Below, one piece after another: positions 40,874 to 49,724 of a DNA stretch of 64,000 bases (positions are counted from its first letter, which is position 1; each line of letters begins with the position of its first letter). This stretch comes from JANPJV01 sp031425695 (GTDB taxonomy: Bacteria; Pseudomonadota; Gammaproteobacteria; Xanthomonadales; SZUA-5), in assembly GCA_031425695.1 (NCBI GenBank), contig JANPJV010000021.1:34987-98986 (forward strand), read 5' to 3'. Under the pieces are notes generated by a model. That model worked only from the letters and a program-made list of their open reading frames with translations. It did no database searches and was not told the DNA's origin. Made by a program: the position numbers and the translations under genes.

Positions 40874-41986
40874 GTGACCGCCATCGCCATTGCCGCGCCT
40901 GAGCGCAACGCCTGGTCGCAGACCTTCGTTCAGCAGCAGGCCGCTGGCCTGCCGTTCGCGATCCACCTGCTGTACGGCGGCAATCTGCCGACGCACCGCG
41001 CGCTCGGGCTCGACGCCCCTGGCTACTCTTTTCCCGGTGAGAACGCCGACCCCTGGGTACGCGTTCAGGCCATCGCCGACTACCTGCGCGAACACCGGAT
41101 TGCCGCGGTGCTCGCGCAGTTCGGGCCAACTGGCGTAGAAATGATGGCGGCCTGCGCCATGGCCCGCGTACCGCTGCTGGTCCATTTCCACGGCTACGAC
41201 GCCTTTCGCCAGGATGTATTGGCCAGCTATGGCACGCGCTATCGCGCCCTGTTCGAACAGGCGCATGCAGTGATCGGGGTGTCACGAGAGATGTGCGTGC
41301 AACTGCTCGCACTCGGCGCGCCCGCAGGGCGCTTGCACCACATCGTGTACGGCGTCGACACTAAACTTTTTGCGGGTGCCGACCCCGAGCGGAGTGGCCC
41401 GGACTTCCTCATGGTTGGACGCCAGGTCGACAAGAAAGGCCACCTGCTGGTCCTGCTGGCCTTTGCCGAGCTGCTTCGGAGCGATCCGCGCTGCCACCTG
41501 CGCATCGTCGGCGATGGGCCTTTGCGTGGATCCGGGGAGATGCTGGCGCAGGCGCTCGGCATTGGTGAGCGCGTGCGTTGGCTGGGCGTGCTCGCACCGG
41601 TCGAGGTGGCACGCGAGCTGCGGTCGTCACGCGCCCTCGTCCAGTTCAGCCACGTCACGCCAAGCGGCGATCGCGAAGGCACGCCGGTGGCCATGCTCGA
41701 GGCAATGTCGAGCGGCGTGCCGGTGATCGGTTCGCGCCATGCGGGCATCAGCGATGTGATCGAGCCTGGGGTGAACGGCCTGCTGGTGGAACCGTTCGCT
41801 ATCGCCGCGCTGACCGCTTCACTGCGCGTGCTCGCGTCGGATCACCGCATGGCCGGCCGCCTTGGGACTGCTGCAGCCGCACTAGCCCGGCGTCGGTACA
41901 CGCGCGAGCGTTATCTCAACCAATTGACCGAGCTGATTCAAACTGCGGAATCGCCGGTGACCGCTCAACTCCGGAGTACGCCATGA
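40874..41986 (+). CDS. glycosyltransferase, GT4 family
   Basis: A 370-residue GT-B enzyme set between PhyH genes. Features: NAWSQTFVQQQAAGLPF near the start (the S-x-T-F-V element of colanic-acid-type transferases), VPLLVHFHGYDAFRQD, FLMVGRQVDKKGHLL, and GTPVAMLEAMSSGVPVIG near residue 275 as the E-x7-E donor element. The GTG start follows the PhyH stop by 37 nt with GGAATAGG before it; the end shares ATGA with the next PhyH gene. Its position implies that the oxidised product carries sugar. Confidence 0.85.
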   Translation: MTAIAIAAPERNAWSQTFVQQQAAGLPFAIHLLYGGNLPTHRALGLDAPGYSFPGENADPWVRVQAIADYLREHRIAAVLAQFGPTGVEMMAACAMARVPLLVHFHGYDAFRQDVLASYGTRYRALFEQAHAVIGVSREMCVQLLALGAPAGRLHHIVYGVDTKLFAGADPERSGPDFLMVGRQVDKKGHLLVLLAFAELLRSDPRCHLRIVGDGPLRGSGEMLAQALGIGERVRWLGVLAPVEVARELRSSRALVQFSHVTPSGDREGTPVAMLEAMSSGVPVIGSRHAGISDVIEPGVNGLLVEPFAIAALTASLRVLASDHRMAGRLGTAAAALARRRYTRERYLNQLTELIQTAESPVTAQLRSTP

Positions 41987-42954
41987 ACCATAGCGCGCAG
42001 CCCCAGCGGCCGAGTCCGGCCTGGGAACCGGTCCGCCACAGCGTCTTTCGGGACGACTCCCTGGCGCAGCAGATCCACGCTGACGGCTATGCCGTGCGGC
42101 GTCTGTGGACCGCCGCGCAGCTCGACGCGTTGCAATCGCTGTGTGACCGCGAGCATCGCGTGCAGGCGGACCGGGGTGGAATGTTCTACAGCGTCTACTC
42201 GCAGGACCTGGCCTACCGCCAGCGCGTGCATGCCGAGATTGCCGCGATCATGCGGCCTACGTTCGACCAGTTTTTCGTCGACTATCGCAATGTCATCAAT
42301 ATGTTCGTCGTCAAAGCCCCGGGCCCGGCGAGCGAGTTCGCGATCCACCAGGACACAACCGCACTCGACGAGTTCCGCCATTCACCGCTGAGCCTGTGGT
42401 CGCCCCTGTGCGATGTCGACGACAGCAATGGCCCGCTATGCCTGATCCCTCGTAGCCACCGGTTCTTTTCACCCTATCGCGGCGTGTCCTTTCCGTTTCC
42501 GTTCGCGGCCCTCCAGGGCACGCTGCGCGAGTACCTGGTGCCGCTGCACCTTGAGCGCGGCGAGGCACTGGTCTTCGACAACCGCCTGGTGCATAGCTCG
42601 CTGGCCAACCGGTCGGGACGCAATCGGGAAGTGGTCGTCTCCGGGATTTTTCCCGCTCAGGCGCAATTCCAGGTGTGCTTCAAGCAGCCGGGCCAGGGCG
42701 ATGCGCCCATCGAGATCTTCGAACAGGATCCCGACTGGCTGCTTCATTACCCCAACTTCCTGCAGCACTGTCACGAGCGGCCGGTCACGGGCAAGGTGAT
42801 CGGGCACGCGCGCTTTGATTTTCCACCCATGGGCGAGATCGAGTTTCGCGCCTTGTGCGCACGCCATGGCGTGGACGCGATCAAGGCCATACCCGGCGCG
42901 CCCGGCGAGCGCTGCAACATGCTCGCCGAGCCGGTGACTGCGGGGCGGCCATGA
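41983..42954 (+). CDS. PhyH-family Fe(II)/2-oxoglutarate dioxygenase
   Basis: A 323-residue enzyme with AIHQDTTALDE (H122, D124) and LVHSSLANRSG (H204), then RNREVVVSG with the co-substrate Arg. It differs from the paralogues by Thr for Trp after HQD, and IPRSHR in place of PGSHR, so it may have diverged in substrate. Both ends overlap neighbours by ATGA. A C-terminal extension of about 70 residues follows the core. Confidence 0.85.
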   Translation: MNHSAQPQRPSPAWEPVRHSVFRDDSLAQQIHADGYAVRRLWTAAQLDALQSLCDREHRVQADRGGMFYSVYSQDLAYRQRVHAEIAAIMRPTFDQFFVDYRNVINMFVVKAPGPASEFAIHQDTTALDEFRHSPLSLWSPLCDVDDSNGPLCLIPRSHRFFSPYRGVSFPFPFAALQGTLREYLVPLHLERGEALVFDNRLVHSSLANRSGRNREVVVSGIFPAQAQFQVCFKQPGQGDAPIEIFEQDPDWLLHYPNFLQHCHERPVTGKVIGHARFDFPPMGEIEFRALCARHGVDAIKAIPGAPGERCNMLAEPVTAGRP

Positions 42955-43820
42955 ACCCGCTGTTCCGCAGTGCTGCCCTGCACCAGCAGTTGGAGCGCGA
43001 CGGCGTGCTCGCGGCGCCGCTGCTTGGTGCCGCCGAACTCGAGGCCATTCGCGAGTTCTACTACACGGTGAATCCCGCTGGCGTGGTACCGCAACTGCGC
43101 GACGGGATCCACATGACCATCTGGTGCTCGGATGCCGACTACAAGGCGCAGATCCGCGAGGAGTTGCAGCGCTTGCTGCGACCTGCAGTGGAGCGTCTGT
43201 TCAACGATTGCCGGATGGTGGCACCGGTATTCATCGTCAAGATCCCGGGTGAGCAGACCACCTTCCCGATCCACCAGGACTGGAGCGTGGTCGACGAGAC
43301 CCGGCACACCGCGCTCAATCTCTGGGTGCCACTGCACGCCGTGGATGAACAGAATGGTGGGCTGTGGGCGATGCCGGGCAGCCATCGGCTTGGGAACCAC
43401 ATTCGCGGGCCCGGCCTGCTGTTTCCCAACCTGCGGCCAGTCGAGGCGCCGCTGCGCGCGCGCATGCGCCACATCGGCGGCGCTGCCGGCACCGCGGTGG
43501 TCTTCTATCACCGCGTCATCCATGGGTCGCCACCCAACGTCTCCAGCGCTCCGCGCGTCGCGGTCGCCTGCTCGGTGCTTCCGCGCAGCGTCCCGCTGCA
43601 CATTTTTTTCCAACGTGATGCCACTTCGCCGCTGCAGGTTTACCATCCGCCCGATGATTTCATCTATGGTTTCAGCAACGTACGCGACCACACGGCGCTG
43701 CGGCCGCCGGCGGGCGAGGCCGTAGCGATCCTGCCGCCCCATATCCCGGCCGTGATCAGTCCACAAGACGTGGCTGACTGTATGGACCAGGATGCTGCCT
43801 CTCAGGGCGCCGCCGCCTGA
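42951..43820 (+). CDS. PhyH-family Fe(II)/2-oxoglutarate dioxygenase
   Basis: A 289-residue enzyme with PIHQDWSVVDE (H108, D110) and VIHGSPPNVS (H191), followed by APRVAVACS with the expected Arg. The intervening LNLWVPLHAVDEQNGGLWAM matches the paralogues. It is the last dioxygenase of the array; its stop is followed by 65 nt before the FGE-like gene. All iron ligands are kept. Substrate unknown. Confidence 0.85.
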   Translation: MNPLFRSAALHQQLERDGVLAAPLLGAAELEAIREFYYTVNPAGVVPQLRDGIHMTIWCSDADYKAQIREELQRLLRPAVERLFNDCRMVAPVFIVKIPGEQTTFPIHQDWSVVDETRHTALNLWVPLHAVDEQNGGLWAMPGSHRLGNHIRGPGLLFPNLRPVEAPLRARMRHIGGAAGTAVVFYHRVIHGSPPNVSSAPRVAVACSVLPRSVPLHIFFQRDATSPLQVYHPPDDFIYGFSNVRDHTALRPPAGEAVAILPPHIPAVISPQDVADCMDQDAASQGAAA

Positions 43821-43885
43821 GTCGTAATGCGCGCGACCGGCCGGGGTTTCGTGAGAGTTGTTTCCGGTTCGATCGGAGAGATGAG

Positions 43886-45475
43886 ATGCAGGTCCATACG
43901 CCCGTCCAGTCAACCGAGCCGCATTGGCTGAGCGATATCGGCTCGGCCCTTGCCGAGGCCCGCGCCCGCGGGCGGATGATCGTGCTCAAGGCCACGGGCC
44001 AGGGCTACGATGCCGATGACAACTGGTGCCCGGCGGCATTCCACACGCGCGCGGTCAGTCTCGCCGATGCCAACGTATCGACCCTGATCGCCAGTGCCTT
44101 CGTTCCAGTTCGCTTCAGCATGCAGTCTTTCGGCCACGGCGCGGATGCGGCCGGGATCTCCTTCGTGCGGCAATGCACCGATCCCGTGGCGCGTTGCCTG
44201 CCGCCAGACCTGTTCGTGCTGAGCCCGGAAGAAAAGGTGCTCGGCCGGCTGAGCTTCGATGCCTCGCCAACGCGCACTTTCGATTTCCTGATGGAGATGC
44301 TGCAGGCGCATCCCGAGATGGCGCCCTCCGGCGACCCCCTGTCCCAGCACTACTATGACCTCGCGCAGCCAGCCCATCTCAGCCTAGCGGAATTGCAGGC
44401 GCGCTGGCAGGCGGGCGAGCGCAGCAGCCTGATCGGGCCCCTCGAGGAGTGGCTCGAGCAGCATGCGGATTGGCCACATGGCTGCGCCACCGCGACCACG
44501 CTGCTCGGCTGGGCTCACCAGCACGCCGGTCATTTCGTGGCGGCGAACGCACTCCTGGCGGAAGTCATAGCGAAATTCACCGACCATCCTATTCGCCACC
44601 AAGCGCGCTACAGCCGGCTGTCGGCCGAGAACTGGGTGATTGCGGAGAATCCTTTCCTCGAAAAGGTTCCGCTACCGCAACTCGGCGTCAACTTTCCGGT
44701 CTCGAGCCCGTTCGAGGCGGCGCGCAAGCAGCGCGTGCTCGACATGCGCGCGGACCCGCGTTACGTCTGGCCGGATTCTGGCCTGCCACTGGCGCGCATC
44801 CCGGCCGGGGTGTTCATCATGGGTGGCCAGCCGGCCTTGTTCCCGCGCGAGCTGCCGCTGCGCGAGGTCACCATCAGCAAGCCATTCCTGATGTCCGCCT
44901 GGCCGGTCACACGCGGGCTGTGGCGGCAATTCCGGCCGCATGCCCTGCCCAAGTCCGGTGACCGCCTGGCCGACGAAGTGCCCATCGCCCAGATCAATCG
45001 CGAGGATGCCCTGGCATTCTGCGAATTCCTGTCCGCCCGAGACGGCCTGCGCTACCGGCTGCCGACGGAAGCCGAGTGGGAATACGCCTCGCGCGGCGGC
45101 ATTGAGGGTGCTCCACATCCATGGGGGCATGAGGAACCCGACGCCACCCACTGCAATTGGGACGATTCGTTTGGGGTTCCCGTGGCGTCGTATCCTCCCA
45201 ACGCCTACGGCCTGTTCGAGATGGTTGGAAATACGCGGGAGTGGACCGCTGATGTCTATCTCGATGACGCTTATGCCAGGACTTCCTACCAAGTCAGCGA
45301 TCCGTGCGTCCTTGAGGCGCCGAATGTAACAGTGGACAGGCGCGACGCGACGGTGCTCTACACCTTGCGCGGTGGAATTAATGGGCTTCCATACTGCAGG
45401 CAGATGATGCGCTGCGCACTGCGGCTCACTGGGCGTGAGGCCAGCATCCGGCTGGCGGTTTCATTGGACGGCTGA
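43886..45475 (+). CDS. thioredoxin-like / formylglycine-generating-enzyme-like (SUMF1) fusion
   Basis: A 529-residue protein. Residues 10-130 look like a thioredoxin-fold domain of the DUF255/YyaL sort (RGRMIVLKATGQGY, DNWCPAAFHTRAVSLADANV), with a single Cys48 and no CxxC. A helical middle (about 165-270) follows. Residues 300-525 are SUMF1-like: IPAGVFIMGGQPA, YRLPTEAEWEYASRGG, GLFEMVGNTREWTADVY, TLRGG, and YCRQMMRCALRL. The first of the two copper-binding cysteines of true FGE seems absent, so sulfatase maturation is doubtful; an EgtB-like oxidative role is possible. GGAGAG precedes the start. Confidence 0.75.
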   Translation: MQVHTPVQSTEPHWLSDIGSALAEARARGRMIVLKATGQGYDADDNWCPAAFHTRAVSLADANVSTLIASAFVPVRFSMQSFGHGADAAGISFVRQCTDPVARCLPPDLFVLSPEEKVLGRLSFDASPTRTFDFLMEMLQAHPEMAPSGDPLSQHYYDLAQPAHLSLAELQARWQAGERSSLIGPLEEWLEQHADWPHGCATATTLLGWAHQHAGHFVAANALLAEVIAKFTDHPIRHQARYSRLSAENWVIAENPFLEKVPLPQLGVNFPVSSPFEAARKQRVLDMRADPRYVWPDSGLPLARIPAGVFIMGGQPALFPRELPLREVTISKPFLMSAWPVTRGLWRQFRPHALPKSGDRLADEVPIAQINREDALAFCEFLSARDGLRYRLPTEAEWEYASRGGIEGAPHPWGHEEPDATHCNWDDSFGVPVASYPPNAYGLFEMVGNTREWTADVYLDDAYARTSYQVSDPCVLEAPNVTVDRRDATVLYTLRGGINGLPYCRQMMRCALRLTGREASIRLAVSLDG

Positions 45476-45532
45476 CTGCACTTTTCTCGCGGCCGCGCCC
45501 ACGCATTTCCAAGCTGATGACCTCCCTGAATC

Positions 45533-46717
45533 GTGTATTCGATTCCCTTTCCGCTGCAGCAGCGCCTGATCAAGATCCTGGCGCTGCTGCTCGCGTGTGC
45601 CGCGGCGATCTATCTGGTGCGCGGTCTATATGTGAGCATGAGCGAGCCGGGCAGTTACGACTTGCGCATGCGTGCGCTCGAGTACCGGCTGTTTTCCCAG
45701 CGGGTGTATCCGAGTAATTTCGTCGCCAGCAATGCCTTGCCCGGCGAGACGCTGCCGAACTCGGTGTATCCGCCTTATGCGTTTCCATTGTTTGCACCGG
45801 TATTTGCATTCGGTGATGGGCTGGCTATGGCGGTCGCCTTCGGGCTGCTCAACGTGGCCGGCATGCTGGCGATCGCCGCCTTTGGCTATCGCGAGCTGCG
45901 ATTCGCCGGTTGGCACGCCGGCTGCCTCGGGGCGGTTGCCGGCCTCGCCATCGCGCACAACTCCAGCGTTCTGGCGCTGGGTCAGTTTTCGATCATTTGC
46001 ATGGGCCTGGTGGTCCTGCAACTGCGAAGTCTCGGGCGCGGGCAAGTCGCATGGGCAGGCGTGTTCTGGGCGCTGGCAATGGTCAAGCCGCAGATCGGCC
46101 TGGTGTTCGCCCTGCCGTTCCTGGTCCAGCGCCGCTGGCGTGTTGGACTGCTGCTCGGGCTGGGTCTGCTCGCGGCGCTCAGCGTGTACGCGTGTTACTA
46201 CACGCGCGTCGCCCCGGCCATGCTGATCGAGTATTGGCTGCTGCGCGAGGATTACAGTTTCATCACCGGCGGTGACAGCATGGGCTCGAGCACCGGGAGC
46301 CTGCTCGCCGCGTGGGGAATGCATCCACGCGTCGCGTTGGTCCTGAGCCTGGGTGCGGCACTCTTCATCGGCTTCTGGAGCTGGGTCCGGATGCGCCGCC
46401 GGCAACTCTCCATCCTGGTCCTGGTGGCGGTGTGCGCAATCGTCGGGCGCGTCTTCATGCCGCATCGAGCCTACGACAACATCATGCTGTTTCCTGCGCT
46501 GATCGCCGTCCTGGGAATCGCGATCGAACGCCGTACGCCGCTCAGCTATGCGATGGCGGCCGCATTCGGGCTTTCCCTGTGGATTCCGCTGACCTCGCTC
46601 GTGCGGACTGCAGTGATGGACGGACTGGTCCTGCTGATCTGGTTGGTGGCGGCGGTGTACCTGATGCTCGCGCCGGGTGGCGTCGACCGGTCTCAGTCGC
46701 TACTACGTACCTCGTGA
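45533..46717 (+). CDS. GT87-like (DUF2029) membrane mannosyltransferase
   Basis: A 394-residue polytopic protein with about ten helices. The first loop RALEYRLFSQRVYPSNF and SVYPPYAFPLFAPVF, and ALAMVKPQIGLVFALPFLVQRRWR in the middle, fit the GT87/DUF2029 group of polyprenyl-phosphate-mannose-dependent transferases. It would act on the periplasmic side. GTG start 57 nt after the FGE-like gene; its last 25 nt overlap the convergent FAD oxidoreductase gene. The sugar is inferred from family only. Confidence 0.72.
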   Translation: MYSIPFPLQQRLIKILALLLACAAAIYLVRGLYVSMSEPGSYDLRMRALEYRLFSQRVYPSNFVASNALPGETLPNSVYPPYAFPLFAPVFAFGDGLAMAVAFGLLNVAGMLAIAAFGYRELRFAGWHAGCLGAVAGLAIAHNSSVLALGQFSIICMGLVVLQLRSLGRGQVAWAGVFWALAMVKPQIGLVFALPFLVQRRWRVGLLLGLGLLAALSVYACYYTRVAPAMLIEYWLLREDYSFITGGDSMGSSTGSLLAAWGMHPRVALVLSLGAALFIGFWSWVRMRRRQLSILVLVAVCAIVGRVFMPHRAYDNIMLFPALIAVLGIAIERRTPLSYAMAAAFGLSLWIPLTSLVRTAVMDGLVLLIWLVAAVYLMLAPGGVDRSQSLLRTS

Positions 46718-48282
46718 TAGTCGTCGTCGACATTGATCTGCCAGATGTTCGACTTGTCAGTGATCCCGCCGATGATGTTGTCGACCGCAGCCTTGGCGGT
46801 CAGCATCGAATGGTCCTGATTGTTGTAGCGGTGCATGCCATTGCGGCCAACGACGAATAGATTTTCGATCGCATCCACGTAGCGGCGCAGTTCGGCAAAC
46901 TCCGCGAACGTGCCGAAGTACGCCGGATAAGCCTTGGGTACGCGGATGACGGTGGCGGCGAGTACCTCGTGCGCCGCTACGAGATCGATTTGGTCGAGCT
47001 CGCGTATGGCAAGCGCCTGCATGTCCGCGTCGGAAAGCTGCCAGATCCCGTCGCCCTCATCGCAGAAATACTCGAGACCCAGCCAGACGGTGTCCGGATC
47101 GGCGACCAGCGCCGGGCTCCAGTTGTTGAAGATCTGCAATCGCCCCAGCTTGACGTCGGGTTCCTGGATGTACACCCAGTTGTCTGGTAGCCGATTGGAG
47201 CCTGCTGGCTGACCCGGGCGCGATTTCATTCTCCGCGCCACCACGCCGACCGTGATCAGGCATCGATAGGGCAGGCCCTGGGCGATCCGGTTCACGGCTG
47301 GTGGCGCCGGCGGATTGATGCCAGCGATCAGGTCGTTGAGCGCCATTGACGAAATGACCCAATCGGGAGAGAGCCGGGTTCTGGCTCCCGAATGCACGTC
47401 TTGTGCAGTAACGCCAGTGATGCGCCCGCCAGCGAGTTCCAGCGCATCCACTCGCTGCGACAGGCGGATTTCCCCTCCGAGTTCGACAACCTGGGCGGCC
47501 ACGGCCTCCCAGAGCTGCCCTGGACCCAGCCGCGGGTAGAGGAAGCGCTCGACCAGGCTGGTCGGCGTCCCCGAGGCCTGCGCGGATGCCGGCATCCGCA
47601 GTCGCTGTCGGAGCGCATGCAGCAAGGTTTTGGCCAGCGACAGGCTCTTGATGCGCTGGGCACCCCAGGCCGAGCTGATTTCCGTGCACGGCACGCCCCA
47701 GACTTTTTCCGTGTAGGAGCGGAAAAATGTCTGGTAGAGCTCGGTGCCGAAGCGATTGACCAGGAAGTCTTCGAGATTTTTTTCCGGCAGCCGGGGGAAC
47801 ACTGCCGCACGCGCATAGCTGGCGCTGATTTTCAGGCAGCGCAATGGACCGAGATTGCGAATCGCAGCCAGGCTGAGGCGCACCGGGTAGTCATAGAGCC
47901 GGCGTCCAAAATAGATGCGCGAGAGCCGATCGCGCACCAGCATGACCAGCTCGCGCTCGACGCCGCCGTGTGCCGCGGCCGCTGGGATCTGCACTCGGCG
48001 GTGTTGGTTCTGGTAGCTCACCGTCAGGCTTTCGCCAGGCGGCAGGTCTTCCAGTGGCATGATCTGCTGCCACCAGTCCATGACCCAGTCGGACCTGGAA
48101 AAAAAGCGGTGGCCGCCAAGGTCCATGCGGTTTCCGGCGAATTGGACAGTGCGCGAGATACCGCCAAGGCAGGCCGATGCTTCCAGCACGATCGGCCGGA
48201 TATTCGAGTGTCTCAAGAGTTCCAGGGCAGCCGTCAGGCCAGCCGGCCCGGCACCGATGATCAGCGCGGTTGGCCTATCCAC
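46693..48282 (-). CDS. FAD-dependent oxidoreductase (amine oxidase / UDP-galactopyranose-mutase-like fold)
   Basis: A 529-residue flavoprotein. The FAD-binding start ALIIGAGPAGLTAALELL and VLEASACLGGISRTV, then MDLGGHRFFSRSDWV, and the C-terminal FVVGRNGMHRYNNQDHSM are typical of the amine oxidase/protoporphyrinogen oxidase-like proteins common in polysaccharide clusters. YTEKVWGVPCTEIS in the middle recalls UDP-galactopyranose mutase relatives. It may oxidise or isomerise a sugar nucleotide or lipid. The 3' end overlaps the GT87-like gene; a GT2 gene lies 86 nt upstream on the same strand. Confidence 0.78.
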   Translation of the reverse strand: MDRPTALIIGAGPAGLTAALELLRHSNIRPIVLEASACLGGISRTVQFAGNRMDLGGHRFFSRSDWVMDWWQQIMPLEDLPPGESLTVSYQNQHRRVQIPAAAAHGGVERELVMLVRDRLSRIYFGRRLYDYPVRLSLAAIRNLGPLRCLKISASYARAAVFPRLPEKNLEDFLVNRFGTELYQTFFRSYTEKVWGVPCTEISSAWGAQRIKSLSLAKTLLHALRQRLRMPASAQASGTPTSLVERFLYPRLGPGQLWEAVAAQVVELGGEIRLSQRVDALELAGGRITGVTAQDVHSGARTRLSPDWVISSMALNDLIAGINPPAPPAVNRIAQGLPYRCLITVGVVARRMKSRPGQPAGSNRLPDNWVYIQEPDVKLGRLQIFNNWSPALVADPDTVWLGLEYFCDEGDGIWQLSDADMQALAIRELDQIDLVAAHEVLAATVIRVPKAYPAYFGTFAEFAELRRYVDAIENLFVVGRNGMHRYNNQDHSMLTAKAAVDNIIGGITDKSNIWQINVDDDYHEVRSSD

Positions 48283-48368
48283 GGGTGGCCGTCCGGTTGC
48301 GCGCGAGCCAGGCGGCCGGCGCGATGTTCCCGCACCCGTCGGCCATCGTGCGCGACCACGATCGCCGG

Positions 48369-49436
48369 CTAGGCGTCGTCGAATGCATCAAGAGGTTGAC
48401 GAGCCGAGGTGAGCCGCAGGGATCTGAAGCGACGCGCCATGGCGAGGCGCAACGAAGACCGGGAATGTTCCTGCCAGGACCAGGCGACAGCCCCTGAGCA
48501 ATAGCAGTAGTAGACCTGGTGGAACAGGATGGCGCCGAGCGCAAAGCGAGCGCCGCCACGGCGATGAAACAATGCTCCGAGACGGTGGTTGGCCGCGAGT
48601 GCCGCGACGAACAGGACCAGCGGAACCCACAGTGAGATCTGCAGCAGCGCGAAACTCGCGAGGAAGATGATCGCGAGGAGTGCGCGGCCGCGCTCGGCGC
48701 GGCTCACGTTCAAGGTGTTCAGCCAGCCAGTATGGCGATGGATCAGCCGCGACCACGGCAACGCGCGACAAAAGATTTCCGTGTAGATGAGGTTCACGAA
48801 GCGCCACACCTTGAGGTGCGTAACTTTCAGTTCCGGAACGAGCAGGATGCGCATGCCGCGTTGACGCATGCGCCAGCCGAGCTCGATGTCTTCGGTCGAG
48901 GGCTCCGGGTAGGTGGCCGCGTCGAAGCCACCCAGCTCGGCGAATGCCGCCGCGCGTATCGCCCCGCACCCTGACCAGAAGGTCTCGGCCTCGCGTTCGC
49001 TCTGGTGGTGGTAGTGGTGGTGAACAAGATTCTTGTACAGCGACCAGAAACCGGTCGCGGGTGGCCGATCATCGTACGCGCCGAACACGGCAGCCACCGT
49101 TGGATCGGCGATATTCGTGGCCAGGATGCGTGCTGCATCCTCGTGGGCAACGGTATCGGAATCCATGAACCACAACACTTCCCCCACCGCGACGCGGGCT
49201 GCGACGTTGCGGGCTCCCCCGGGACCCAGTCGGCCGCCAGACGGCAGCACCACGGCGCCCATCTCGGCGGCAATGGTTGCAGTCGCGTCCGTCGAGCCAT
49301 CGTCTACGATCAGGAGCTCCGCGATCTCGCCGCGGCGCCGCATTTCGATGAGCGGGGTGACGCAGCGCGCGATGGTGGCCGCCGAGTTGTAGGCGGGCAC
49401 GATGACGCTGATCGTCGGAGGCGGCAGATTGAACAT
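48369..49436 (-). CDS. glycosyltransferase, GT2 family, with C-terminal membrane helices
   Basis: A 355-residue enzyme: ISVIVPAYNSAATIARCV, LLIVDDGSTDATATIAA, GGARNVAARVAVGEVLWFMDSD (DxD near residue 92), FWSGCGAIRAAAF, and EDIELGWRMRQRG (the catalytic E-D). Two or three hydrophobic segments lie at about 250-320. I chose ATG 49436, since GT2 homology starts a few residues on; a longer frame to 49493 is open. It precedes the FAD oxidoreductase on the same strand and faces the unknown membrane protein across 288 nt. Confidence 0.83.
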   Translation of the reverse strand: MFNLPPPTISVIVPAYNSAATIARCVTPLIEMRRRGEIAELLIVDDGSTDATATIAAEMGAVVLPSGGRLGPGGARNVAARVAVGEVLWFMDSDTVAHEDAARILATNIADPTVAAVFGAYDDRPPATGFWSLYKNLVHHHYHHQSEREAETFWSGCGAIRAAAFAELGGFDAATYPEPSTEDIELGWRMRQRGMRILLVPELKVTHLKVWRFVNLIYTEIFCRALPWSRLIHRHTGWLNTLNVSRAERGRALLAIIFLASFALLQISLWVPLVLFVAALAANHRLGALFHRRGGARFALGAILFHQVYYCYCSGAVAWSWQEHSRSSLRLAMARRFRSLRLTSARQPLDAFDDA

Positions 49437-49724
49437 GATTTCCCGATGGCGAGCAGCGCCGGAGCAACTATTCGAAAGACACGCAATTCGCAACGAGGTT
49501 GCTACTTACGCGGGCGGAGGCTAGCGTGCTTCGAGTGCAAATCGACGGTGCCCCTGGTCAAGATTCAATTGTTGATATTGCTGAGTCGAAAGCCGTGATG
49601 TCGCAACTCGTTACCGTGAGCGAGTTGCCCAAGGCGCGGCCGGCGCGTAGAAAGGGCCATCGCCACGCAACGGGTTCCACCAGGGGCGCGGTGCGCGAGC
49701 CGCCCTTGGGAATTCTGATCCACG
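49437..49724. other. divergent intergenic region
   Basis: This 288-nt stretch separates the minus-strand GT2 gene from the plus-strand membrane protein gene. It is less GC-rich in its first half, with an AT-rich patch near 49562-49585, and should hold promoters for both sides. No clear -35/-10 pair or operator could be fixed by eye. A 202-residue plus-strand frame runs through it but has no family-like features. Confidence 0.5.
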
